Shown one piece after another: positions 33,358 to 43,362 of a stretch of 64,000 nucleotides of DNA. Both the position numbers and the translations under genes were made by a program. Source of the DNA: Temnothorax longispinosus (lineage: Eukaryota > Arthropoda > Insecta > Hymenoptera > Formicidae); contig NW_027270451.1 of NCBI RefSeq assembly GCF_030848805.1, forward strand, positions 1 through 64,000. Reading direction: 5' to 3'. Position 1 is the first letter of the stretch; each line of letters starts with the position of its first letter. Under the pieces are notes generated by a model that did not search any database, was not told where the DNA came from, and worked only from the letters and a program-made list of their open reading frames with translations.

Positions 33358-34506
33358 TTACGTGAATCCAATATTAGCCAATGTGAATTTCTTATCTGTC
33401 ATAAATGGTGACGAAAATTTACGAGTGCTGATTTCAAGTGGTTTACTTTTCTCAATATATTCCATTATCTTACTTAAATTTTCTTGCGATAGACTTTGAA
33501 ATGCTTTAGTGTCCCTAAATTCTTTTATGTGAAGTTTAATAAAAGATGCCGAATGCGTTTCTAAAAATTTTGCATTAGACAAGAACGCAAGCTGTATAAG
33601 TTCCACAGCACTTTCAAACGTAATATGGCGTAATAAATAATGTTCACATGCTAATTTCAAAGTTGGTACATCATACTTATCAGCCGCTGTTAATAAATTT
33701 TTAAGCATGTAATAACGTTGTTCCAGTTGCAACGTTGAGCCAGTTTTAATATACATTAAAATCTGTTCAAAAGATTGTATCTCATTATCCGTTACTAATT
33801 CATCTGTCATATCTTTTACCTTTTCCTTATGTGTAAGGCAGATATACTTAAAATAACTACTGTCGGTGGCGCGCAACAATTTTCTTGATATAACATATTG
33901 GTTTTTTCCTACTATAAATTCGATTGATTCCTCATCTTTACACCGAAACTTATCAACGGTCGAATCTTCAAAATATGTCACGTCGTTTGAAAATTCTGTT
34001 AAAGATGGTAATAAATTCATACGTATAGTTTTATCTATTAGATTATGAAAAATTTCAAACTTGCAGTGTACTATAAGCGCACCTGTTCGATCAAACAAAA
34101 ATCTCTCTGGCGAGAACTCAATTAACAATGTCATATCGGATATGTGACCTGAAATAAAGTTTGATGACAAATACTGTCTCGGCGCATACGTTATAGTAGT
34201 GGTACATGAACCACAAAATGAATTATTAGTAAGTATATAACATTTTATTACATTTATCCGCCAATTATCCTGTCGTGACATATTCATTAAAATCTCGCAT
34301 TGACCTATTTCTGGAAACGACGGAAACGTTATCGTATTCTTAATCTCACAAAAACGCATAAATTGATCAATTTTCCATGTATGGTCAAGTATAGTCGATT
34401 CAATATGTGTTTGAGAATAACTCTTGGCATATGAAGGTAAGAATGGTGAAGATACTGTCTGTTCTTTGTTCTCAGTAGAGATATTCTCAACTTCTTTGTC
34501 AGAAAT
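33358..34506 (-). CDS. MATH-BTB (SPOP-like) gene E, exon 2
   Basis: 1,149 bp from a TTATTTTCAG acceptor (34,507-34,509) to TAA, phase 0 with exon 1 at 35,177-35,260; the joined protein has 410 residues. MATH lies at about 70-205 (HTWKIDQFMRF, GHISDMTLLIEF), BTB at about 220-335 (IEFIVGKNQYVISRK ... LLTAADKYDVPTLKLACEH), with an extra short insert in the BTB (GSTLQLEQRYY), and a BACK-like tail ending ANIGFT. Expected role by family: dimeric substrate adaptor for a Cullin-3 ligase. The MATH half groups with C, G, H and I; the BTB start resembles D. No defect is seen. Confidence 0.9.
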   Translation of the reverse strand: MSDKEVENISTENKEQTVSSPFLPSYAKSYSQTHIESTILDHTWKIDQFMRFCEIKNTITFPSFPEIGQCEILMNMSRQDNWRINVIKCYILTNNSFCGSCTTTITYAPRQYLSSNFISGHISDMTLLIEFSPERFLFDRTGALIVHCKFEIFHNLIDKTIRMNLLPSLTEFSNDVTYFEDSTVDKFRCKDEESIEFIVGKNQYVISRKLLRATDSSYFKYICLTHKEKVKDMTDELVTDNEIQSFEQILMYIKTGSTLQLEQRYYMLKNLLTAADKYDVPTLKLACEHYLLRHITFESAVELIQLAFLSNAKFLETHSASFIKLHIKEFRDTKAFQSLSQENLSKIMEYIEKSKPLEISTRKFSSPFMTDKKFTLANIGFT

Positions 34507-35176
34507 CTGAAAATAAATAAATTATAATTTACTTATGAATGATGAAAAGCACCAACATCAAAATGTTCTAGAAAGTTTCTATACTTTTTAAGAAAATAGA
34601 TTGACTTTCAATCAAGTATCCTAATAAGTAATAATATATATATGTTTAAATGTATAGATATGAGCCACTTGAAATCGAATTTAACTTAAAAATACATAGA
34701 GATTTTTTAGACACCCTATATTTAATATATTATTTTTCAAATGAGAAAAGAACTGAAGGGTATAGAAGAAAAACGATCAATGTCCACCCAGAGTGATTTC
34801 GAGAAAACGCAATTTTAAGTTTCAAAAGACATTAGATATCTTAGGAAGCTATTGAAAAAAATAGTAGCAAATTTAGTGAATATCGGAACGCAGTTTCAGC
34901 TTTTACTTATTTAGTATTTACATAGTGGTTATACATATGTTGGACTCTGATGGTTTTCCCCACAAGCGCGTAGATTATGATTGTTTCTTTTCCCAGCACG
35001 GTACACCGACGGTACCTTTCCAATGAATTATTGTAACTGTTCTTCAATGATCAAAACAGATAAGAAATATATGAAAGTTGTTTGAAAATGCCAGAAGATA
35101 TATGATCAGATTAATTTCGACAAAAAGTGAACTTTGATTCTTTTTCCTCTGCACCCTTCAACTGTTAAGAACTTAC
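34507..35176 (-). other. Intron of gene E, largely a MITE
   Basis: 670 bp with GTAAGT donor. Family intron sequence at the acceptor side, then the element 34,755-35,159 almost up to the donor; the intron centre found in paralogues is missing. Confidence 0.8.
34755..35159. mobile_element. MITE with GAAGGGT ends and AACT target duplication
   Basis: Imperfect ~34-bp inverted ends (GAAGGGTATAGAAGAAAAA / ...TTTTTCCTCTGCACCCTTC). AACT occurs on both sides, where other introns read AAGAACTGTTAAG once. Confidence 0.75.
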
Positions 35177-35260
35177 TTGCTGCTCTTCCATTACAGATAT
35201 TCGCTTTACCGCTGAATCTTGATCAGTTGAACTTAAGATTTTACGTTTCTCTAACGACAT
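35177..35260 (-). CDS. Gene E exon 1 (28 codons)
   Basis: ATG at 35,258-35,260, MSLEKRKILSSTDQD..., ending MEEQQ before GTAAGT. It represents the plain form of the family first exon without acidic repeats. Confidence 0.75.
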
Positions 35261-35294
35261 ACTTCGATTGTTAATATTCCAACACCTTCCAGAT

Positions 35295-36000
35295 TGTTTG
35301 GGAGCCGATCTCGAGGAGATCGTCCCGATTGAAATGCCGAGATACGCCCAGAGATGAGCGCGAAGACAGTCGGTTGCGCGAATCCTCAGATTCGCTAAAG
35401 AATCGTGAGCGGGAGAGGAACTTGAGAGTTCGTGTCGTTATTAACAAACAAACGTTTATTTTGTGCACAAGAAGAGCAGGCGACGCCCGGAGCAATTCGC
35501 GTACACGCGGAAGTCTTCGTCCTTCTGACAAAGCCGTCGGAGATCTTGATGTCGGAGATCTTGCAGTCGGAGATCTTGCTCGCGGCCGACAGAGATCTTA
35601 ATCACGAGGCCAGGGACGATCGCGAAAATGATACGGGCGTCAGCTCACAAACTCAGTGTTATTGCACGCAAACAATTTCCAATCTCAGAATCACAGAACA
35701 ACGCACGACACGAGATTTTATCAAGGATCGTCATCAGCTATTATACCGTACGAACGAGCCGACGATTCAAAGTCTTCTGCAGTCTTCTGCCTGGTCCGAG
35801 ACTCTCCCTTCGGCGGTCGCGCCGTGGGAAACCGGAGAATACGCTTATTCTGCCAATCACGCGGAGCGCGTGACTCTATTTTCAAGTTTTAGTTTTTTAT
35901 TACAGGGTTGCTAATGCTCGCGCGTCGAACACGCGTTCCTGTCGCGAGGCGCGGTGCCTCGACGAATAATCGCGCGCGACGCTCTTCGAGGCGCATGATC
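35295..36000. other. GC-rich foreign block upstream of gene E
   Basis: Base composition changes sharply from the AT-rich surroundings, and paralogous flanks lack it. It contains three tandem GTCGGAGATCTTG units (35,536-35,582) and a palindrome-rich GC end (35,920-35,990). Overlapping frames are open by composition, including 160 codons at 35,432-35,914, and none is recognisable. Possibly a fragment of an LTR or other element. Confidence 0.5.
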
Positions 36001-36347
36001 ATGCAGCCTACTTCTTTTCTCTTTAGTATTTATCTTTAGTAAGGATATCTGTTGGCGCGGCGCGAGAGGAAGGAAGATGCAGAGATTTTTTTGTTATATT
36101 TTACCCTTAAATTCACTACAATAAACTTGGGACAACTTGGTAACCAAGGAATTTTTAAAATATACAAAAAACATTTTACGTAAGGCTAAGTTCGCGATAT
36201 ACCGCGATAGACAGCGAAATAGCAGTTTACATTTTGTCCTGACTTGATTACATTGCAGAAGTTCCGAGAACGGCTCAAGTTTCGTTATGATAAGCGTTGA
36301 AAAGAAGATCGAAAAATGTCGCGATGCCTATATATATATACTCTGAG

Positions 36348-36467
36348 TGCGTTCCGTTTCACGCATATGATGCGCACAATGCATCATTTATCCTTGTTTA
36401 ACATTTAATGGACAACAAAAGGATAAATAATGCATTATGCGCATCGTGCGTGAAATGAAATGCACCC
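36348..36467. mobile_element. Hairpin MITE, GTGCGTTCC family
   Basis: Arms with TTTCACGCATATGATGCGCA and its inverse around a short loop. Its ends GTGCGTTCC / TGCACCC resemble the element at 7,371-7,490. Confidence 0.75.
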
Positions 36468-37754
36468 TATGAATCTATCGCTATTTTTAAGCTATTGTAA
36501 TATCGAACAAAATCTTTTTTTGCGAAAAATCTAAAAATTATTAATTCATTTATCGATGCTAAAAAGAATCAATAAATCTTCTTTCAACGAAATAATATTT
36601 TGTACAAAATTTGCAGTCACCGAAAGTAAGTTGAATAATCAAATGCTAGACCTATCTACATAAATAACATGAAGAACTTTTATAACTTACGACTATTTTC
36701 ATACACAATAACATTAAACATTAACATTAACATTAACAATAACATTAACTTGGAAATACTAGAATATTTTATTAAAGTTTTGTGCGATTAAAACTTTATC
36801 AATTTTACTGTAATAATTAATGAGTATCTTTCTCGACTTTTTTATTTGTGCAATAATAACTGTTAATTGCATCGCTAAGATATGCTAGCAAAAAGATAAA
36901 CGAACGAATAGATTAGATGAATGCATATCACAAACTACTTTTATATTATGTATATAGGATACATTACATTCTTACTTTACCTGATCAAACAGATCCAACA
37001 TTATATTTTAACAATATTATTATTGTTAAAAAATAAATTTCTTCTATCCGGTTACAGAGTTATCATTGTTCTCTCACACTTTGCTTTACCTTTTATTTTC
37101 ATATTATCTTTCTTCACCCAAAGCGACAATATAAAGTTTTATTTCGAATTAAGTGCAGAAACTACATTAATAAAAGATACAAAATTATCAAATTTAATTC
37201 GTGTAGCTTTATATTATTTGTGTAGATTTATAATTTTTGTGAAGCATTTTTTTCCATCTACCGATGGTTGGACAGTATATTTCCATTATTATCAGATATC
37301 TCTATATAATAATTTGCCAATATCACATATGTCTCTGAATTAGAAATGAAGATAAACTGTTAGAAAATACATAAAATTAAGTTTTTTCTCTACATATGTA
37401 TATTAAGGAATAATTATGAATTTGATTCTGTTTTAATATAATTGCATTTTATTGAACCTCAATTAATGACAAATGACAATATCGAAAATGTATAATTACG
37501 ATAAACATTAAAAAACCAAAATTAAGTTTAAATTTAAAAAATAACTTAAAAAATAACTTATTCGTTTTAAAAAAGGGAGTACCTAAAAAAAAAGATTCTG
37601 ACACTATAATATATAAACAAGATGATCTATAGAACAATTGGAAATTTTAAGAAAATATAGTACTGATAAAATTAAATAAAACATTTATGGATAACACAAG
37701 TTTGTAAAGATTCATATTTTCTTATTTTCGTTTGTTCTGGAGCAACCTGTAAAC

Positions 37755-38908
37755 TTAAGATATTCCTTTCACGGAGGAGCGTATTTTGTAGGCGCTTAAG
37801 CAGGGCCTCAGCAAACTCTTGTATATTGCATTAAACTTATATAAAATCAAGTTATAATTGATTATTATGTTTAATTATAAGAAAAAAATGAAAATATTAT
37901 GTGTATTTAGAAATTTTTCATTTTTTGGTACATTTTACTGTCAGAACAATATGGCAACGCTGCCGGCTTTTCAGGGCGCCAATTGTAAAATGTGAAGTTG
38001 ATAACAAAAGTGTCAATGTAAGTGTCAATTTCATTAACCAAAAAATATTGTGACATTTTCTTTTTATCAAAGAGAGATTTTATAATAATAATGAGTGATA
38101 AGAAACATAAAGTATTTAATTCGGTATAATTAAACGGCCTGACTGGCAAGTTAGTTTTTCGGCCTTCACATGAGACCGTCGTATTTTTCCGACCCGCCAC
38201 GAATTTTATATGATTGACGCACAATGATCCATCATTGTTAAAATAACTTGAAAAGGACCCAAAATAATGGTCGAAACGTCGTTGTGATATACTTAATAAA
38301 ACTTGCCAGTCAGGCCGTTTAACTATACCGAATTATTTCATCACTGGCGAATAATTTTTATTGAATATAAAGTATTTATATATTTTGTTTATATTTTTTA
38401 TGCGATATATATATTTTTGGATTATTTTTCTTTTTTAAAACATAATAAATAGTTGATAATAAACCGTACGTGATGAACTGAAGTGTGACATGAGCGCACA
38501 GCTTGCAGCGTTGCCAAATAATTCCTTGGAAGTCGCTATTAAAAATATTCATCTATAAACCACATTTCAAGTCAACTTTGAACATAAATATTTTGTTTAA
38601 ATATTCGGTAACTCTGTATTTTTATCGGCACTATCGAAAGTATAGAGTTTAGCGAATATGTAGCGCAGTTAATATTTAATATCTTACAATATTTGATAAA
38701 CAAATTATTACATTGAAATGTGGAAAATAGACTTTTTCTCGATAACGTCACATATAAAATATCGAATTTTCAAAGTCATAATCCTTTTTTATATGTTCGG
38801 TAATGTGGTTTGATTTTTTTCTGGCGTAAAGATATGCATTTTAACTTTCTCGTACCAAAAAATCAGTTAATTCTTAAGATTTTGGTGTCATGAAAGGAAT
38901 ACCTTAAG
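37755..38908. mobile_element. ~1.15-kb element in gene F 3' flank, TTAAG duplication
   Basis: Inverted ends ATATTCCTTTCA / TGAAAGGAAT lie between two TTAAG copies, where paralogues read CTTGAGAAAATT without interruption. No transposase frame is seen. It carries a nested MITE. Confidence 0.7.
38118..38334. mobile_element. Nested MITE with 35-bp TIRs
   Basis: AATTCGGTATAATTAAACGG at the left and CCGTTTAACTATACCGAATT at the right are inverse, extending through GCCTGACTGGCAAGTT. Confidence 0.9.
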
Positions 38909-39081
38909 AAAATTATAACTAAACTACATTAAATATAATTAATAATAAATTTCATTCGTACATTAAATTTAAAAAATGAATTATTTTTTATCCATATTAA
39001 TATATACTTATTTGTATATAAATTGTTATACATATAAAAGTTAATAATTATAATTAGATTTCTTAGGTGGTGGCAAACCCA

Positions 39082-40245
39082 CTATAGTGACAAATTAGGT
39101 GGTGACAAAGATAATTGATCAGTGCTGACTTCAAATTTACTTTTCTCAATCAATTCCATTATCTTAATTAAATTCTCTTGTGATAGATTTCGAAATTGTT
39201 TAGTATTCCTAATCTCTTCTATGTGAAGTTTAATAAAAGCTGCTGAATGTGTTCCCAAAAATTTTGCATTAGACAACAACGCAAACTGTAGAAGTTCCAC
39301 AGCATTGTTAATGGTAATATCGTGTAGCAAATAATGTTCACACGTTAATTTTAAACTTGGTACATCATACTTATCAGCTGTTGTTAATAAATCTTTAAGC
39401 GTATGAGCGTTATAATAACGATGTTCTATTGAACCAGTTGTAATATATAATAAAATCTGTTTAAAAGATTCTATTTTATTATACGCTAATAATTCATTTG
39501 TCATATTCTTCTCCTTTTCATCATGTGTAAAGCAGATATTCTTAAAGTAACTACTGTTGATGGCGTACAACAATTTTTTTGATATAACATACTGTTCACT
39601 TCCTATTATAAATTTGATCGATTTCTCATTCTCAGACTGGAAATCAAAAGTTGGGTTTTCAGAAAATTTTATCTCGTTATCTCTTACCGTTGGAGGTGGT
39701 TTTAATTGTAAATTCATGTGTATAGTGTTACTTATCAGTTGATGAAAATGTTCAATCTTGCAATGTATTACAAAGGCCTCTGTAGAAATGTACGAGCGGT
39801 CCGAGACATAAATTAACAATGTCATATCCGATATACGACACGAAATCGATCTTGACGCTAAGACTGTTTCAGGTGGATGCATTATAGTAGTAGTACATGA
39901 ACCTTTAAATGCTGTATTAGTACGTATTGAAATTCGTATTGCACATAGCAAATCTTTACGTGAAATATTCATTTGAATCTTATACTGGTTGTTTTCTCCA
40001 AATGGTGGAGAATTTAATGTATCTACGATTGCTGAGAGACGTCCAAATTGATCAATTTTCCATTTATGGTCAGACGTAGTCACTTCAAATCGTGTTTGAG
40101 AATAGCTCTTGGTATACGAAGGTAAAAATGGTGAAGATACTGTCTGCTCCTTTTTCGGGACAATCTCATTGGCAGTATAGCTATTCTCATGTTTTATTCC
40201 TTCAGACCTCAGGATCTGATTCGGAGTGGAACTCGGGTTCCACAT
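39082..40245 (-). CDS. MATH-BTB (SPOP-like) gene F, exon 2
   Basis: 1,164 bp after a TATTTTCAG acceptor (40,246-40,248). It starts ATGTGGAACCC and is in phase 0 with a first exon at 42,502-42,552, giving 404 residues; the exon's own ATG could also serve as the start (387 residues). MATH lies at about 75-195 of the joined protein (KWKIDQFGRLSAI), BTB at about 226-330 (IKFIIGSEQYVISKK ... LLTTADKYDVPSLKLTCEH), then a BACK-like tail. The MATH half matches A and B, the BTB and tail middle match C and G (YAINSSYFKNICFTHDEKEK), and the C-terminal end matches D (FEVSTDQ). So it is an intact mosaic. Expected role as for gene C. Confidence 0.9.
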   Translation of the reverse strand: MWNPSSTPNQILRSEGIKHENSYTANEIVPKKEQTVSSPFLPSYTKSYSQTRFEVTTSDHKWKIDQFGRLSAIVDTLNSPPFGENNQYKIQMNISRKDLLCAIRISIRTNTAFKGSCTTTIMHPPETVLASRSISCRISDMTLLIYVSDRSYISTEAFVIHCKIEHFHQLISNTIHMNLQLKPPPTVRDNEIKFSENPTFDFQSENEKSIKFIIGSEQYVISKKLLYAINSSYFKNICFTHDEKEKNMTNELLAYNKIESFKQILLYITTGSIEHRYYNAHTLKDLLTTADKYDVPSLKLTCEHYLLHDITINNAVELLQFALLSNAKFLGTHSAAFIKLHIEEIRNTKQFRNLSQENLIKIMELIEKSKFEVSTDQLSLSPPNLSL

Positions 40246-40570
40246 CTGAAAATAATTAACTTCTTATTAAAAGTGATGAAAATGTGATCAACATCAAAAT
40301 ATACTGAAAATCGCTGCTTTTTATAATAAAATAGATTAAATTTCAAACAAATATTCTAACATGTAATAACGCTTATACATCATGTATAGATAAGAGTCAC
40401 TTGGAATTGGATTTAACTTAAAATACGTAGAAATTTTAGGGACAACTTTAATATATCTTTCTTTAAATTAAAATAACATCTTATGTTAGACAACCACAAA
40501 AAATGATTTGAATAAGTAAATAGCCATTTTACGTCAAATTTCAAGAATGATTACTAAACTTCTTTCTTGC

Positions 40571-40989
40571 TTAAGGGGTTACACCACATTGAAGCCTAAA
40601 AAAAGCAGCTATATTTTTGAAATTTTTTTTGAGACAATGGTAAAGTAAGTAAAAAATCTATAAAAAGGTATTGATTCTACATCTATTTGAATACATAAAA
40701 ATGCGATTCCTGCGCCATATAATTGTCCTTCTATGTCGACTGCTTCAGCTTTCTCTGCCTCTTTTCTGTCTGATTTTAAGGCTTCGTCCCTTTGTACCTG
40801 AAAAGTCAGCCGCTTCGAACTGTTCGGAGCCTACCTGTGGCGCGCCGGCGCGCTTTCCTTTAATCGGCTGTATAGTCGTAAATACTTCGAATTTTACATT
40901 CCGACAAAAAGGACTTTATTTTTAAGACTATCGTTTAAACGGAAAAAAATTTAATTTTTTGAAAATTTTAAAGTGGTGTAACCCCTTAA
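40571..40989. mobile_element. Element with TTAAGGGGTTACACC ends, shortened copy
   Basis: Inverted ends TTAAGGGGTTACACCACATT and AGTGGTGTAACCCCTTAA. Shares nearly all its sequence, inverted, with 41,187-42,094 but lacks about 500 internal bases. Confidence 0.85.
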
Positions 40990-41186
40990 TGCAAAGAGTC
41001 TATACTTCACATGTATCCATTACTTTTATCAGAATTCATGATAAAATGCTATTTATATGTAATATGAAAAGCATTTTAAGATTTGAACTTATACATATAT
41101 GTATATGTATATCAAAATGCATGAGGTGTAAAATTATAAATAAAAGTTTATTCTTAAATTAACGGGAATTATAGATCGTGTAAGAC
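40990..41186. repeat. Inverted copy of gene F intron segment
   Basis: Reverse complement of ~42,095-42,295 (CACGATCTATAATTCCCGTT block), lying between two inverted copies of the same element. Confidence 0.85.
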
Positions 41187-42094
41187 TTAAGGGGTTGAAC
41201 CTCTTTGAAAGATTCAAAAAATCAAAAATTTTTTTTCCGTTTAAACGTTAGTATATAGTCCTAAAAATAAAGTCCTTTTTGTCGGAATGTAAAATTCGAA
41301 GTATTTACGACTATACAGCCGATTAAAGGGAAGCGAGCCAGCGCGCCACAATAGGCTCTGAACGGTTCGAAGCGGCTGACTTTTCAGGTACAAAGGTACG
41401 AAGCCTTAAAATCAGACAGAAAAGGGGCAGAGAAAGCTGAAGTTGACATAGAAGGACAATTATATGGCGCAGGAAACGCAGACTAAAGGTAATTTTTCAA
41501 TTTTTCAATTATACACGAAATATTGCTACGTAAAACTTTAAACGCGTTTTTCTCGAGATGACATTTTTCAAATCGGCGTGCAGCATATAACTTCTACAAT
41601 TTTTATCCGATTTACTTAAAATTTTGATAGGCTCTTCTTATCTAAATTATCTAAAGAAATTTGTAGGAGTTTTGCGATATATTAAAAATTGTCTTTGCTA
41701 CGGATATCTTTATACTAAATTTTTAAGTAAAAAATGACACTCTTTTTTCAAATATTTACCATTTTTACAAAGAAACCATATTATTTAAAACCCCTACATA
41801 TTTCTTTAGTAAATACTGTGTAGAAATTAAAAATTGTTGGCTTTTTGTTCTAGGTCCAACTGCTTTGCAGTTATCCTGCACGCCAATTTATTTTTCCTGA
41901 AAAACAAGCCTCAATGGATTAGCCCCAACGACGCCATCTTGTTTAAAAAATAAAATTAAAAATATTTTTTATGTACTCAAATAGATGTAGAATCAATACC
42001 TTTTTATAGATTTTTTATTTACTTTACCAATGTCTAAAAAAAAATCTCAAAAATCGCTGCTTTTTTTAGGCTTCAATGTGGTGTAACCCCTTAA
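41187..42094. mobile_element. Same element, longer inverted copy
   Basis: ~908 bp, right end GGTGTAACCCCTTAA. The left end is more diverged (TTAAGGGGTTGAACC). No transposase frame is visible. Confidence 0.8.
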
Positions 42095-42501
42095 GTTTTA
42101 CACGATCTATAATTCCCGTTAATTTAAGAATAAACTTTTATTTATAATTTTACACCTCATGCATTTGGATATACATATAAACATATATATAAGTTCAATT
42201 CTTAAAATGCTTTTCATATTACATATAAATAGGATTCTATCATGAATTCTGATAAAAGTAATGGATGCATGTAAAGTAAACTCTTAGCATTAATAATTTT
42301 TATTCAAATTACACATGCTAGTAGAAAGTGGATTTGATACGTGTATGAATTTATGCATTTTCTTTGTTATGTAGAATGCTTGAAATTATCGCTTTAGGAA
42401 GTGTCATAATTAATTCGTTAGACATTAATGTTTTATGTGTTTCCTAACGTTCTAATAACACGTGGTCAACGAAGTTAAAAAAAAAACTGTTAAGAACTTA
42501 C

Positions 42502-42552
42502 TTGATTTGCCTCGTTAAATAATGGCATTTGCTTATTCGTATTAAATGTCAT
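42502..42552 (-). CDS. Gene F exon 1 (17 codons)
   Basis: ATG 42,550-42,552 through CAA before GTAAGT, phase 0, ending MPLFNEANQ. A second in-frame ATG lies eight codons on. The older MSLEK start is ATA here and its frame runs into a stop. Assigned by comparison with A and B. Confidence 0.6.
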
Positions 42553-42856
42553 ATTTGCTTATGCGTATTTGCTTTTCCGCTGAATCTTGATCAGTCACAC
42601 TTAAGATCTTGCGTTTTTCTAATGATATGCTTTGGTAATATTCCAACACCGTCCAAATAATAACATTTATTAGACTAATAATGCGTGTATGTAGTACAGA
42701 CGAGGCAACTGATTTCTTTTATTTCCTTTTGTCAAATCAAGTTTCCAAGCTACTGCGAATATAACGTCGAGATAATCCGAGAGATAATGCGAATGAACAA
42801 ACGAACATGGCCACTGCCTCGTGTAGATTCGAACCTCTGCTCATCCATAAAATAAG

Positions 42857-43111
42857 TAAGCCTGTCCGTTTTAACTGAATTTCTTGCACAGGTCATCTCT
42901 TCTCCTTTTCTCCTTTTCTCTCCAATGTGAAAAGAAAAAGAGGAAAGATGAATAGTGCAAGAGGTTCAGCTAAGGCTACGGTCAACGTGACGCTACAAAT
43001 GCTTTGGAGCGTTCTTCTTCTCTTTCTTTCTTCATTGAAAGAAAAGAGAAGAGGAATGCTTCGAAGCATTTGTAGCGTCACGTTGACCGTAGCCTAAACC
43101 GAACAGGCCTA
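42857..43111. mobile_element. MITE of AGGCCTGTTCG family, split by a nested MITE
   Basis: TAAGCCTGTCCGTTTTAACTG at the left pairs with CGAACAGGCCTA at the right and, inside, with AGTGCAAGAGGTTCAGCTAA; the nested element separates the last two. Confidence 0.75.
42974..43094. mobile_element. Nested MITE with TAA target duplication
   Basis: GGCTACGGTCAACGTGACGC and its inverse GCGTCACGTTGACCGTAGCC bound it, with TAA on both sides, as in PIF/Harbinger-type insertions. Confidence 0.9.
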
Positions 43112-43139
43112 GTGGTAAGGGACACGCATCCTAAAGCCT

Positions 43140-43236
43140 TTGTGTCCACGTGTTTCCACGTTGCTAATAGAAATTGCTCCGAAATCTCAAACGGAGAAAG
43201 ATATGACCAATCACATTTCTAGCATCGTGGACACAA
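43140..43236. mobile_element. MITE, TTGTGTCCACG family
   Basis: Left TTGTGTCCACGTGTTTCC and right TTTCTAGCATCGTGGACACAA; relative of 6,857-6,968. Confidence 0.7.
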
Positions 43237-43362
43237 GAGGCCTCTGTTCGTGTTATCTAAACTTCTTGCATCGTTCATTTATTCTCTTTTTTTCCAACTT
43301 GAAAAGAAAAAGAGGAAAGATGAACCGCAGTGCGAGAAGTTCAGCTACAACGAACAGGCCTA
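43236..43362. mobile_element. MITE of AGGCCTGTTCG family
   Basis: Left AGGCCTCTGTTCGTGTTATC, right CTACAACGAACAGGCCTAA; ends abut the preceding element. Confidence 0.75.

Larger units (their letters stand above)
35261..39081. other. 5' region of gene E and 3' flank of gene F
   Basis: The usual upstream sequence is replaced from ~35,295 to ~36,000 by a GC-rich block. From there the flank resembles 22,050 onward, with a hairpin MITE (36,348-36,467) and a ~1.15-kb insertion (37,755-38,908) listed separately. No gene is supported. Confidence 0.65.
40246..42501 (-). other. Intron of gene F with inverted transposon pair
   Basis: About 330 bp of family intron, a shortened element, an inverted piece of the intron, a longer inverted copy of the element and the rest of the intron. 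Donor GTAAGT at 42,496-42,501. Confidence 0.8.

Noticed and set aside
35432..35914. 160-codon open frame in the GC-rich block
   Set aside because: Several frames are open at once in this GC-rich stretch, and the product resembles nothing known.
37890..38240. 105-codon open frame inside the 37.8-38.9 kb element as a transposase
   Set aside because: No transposase motif is visible and it runs across the nested MITE end.
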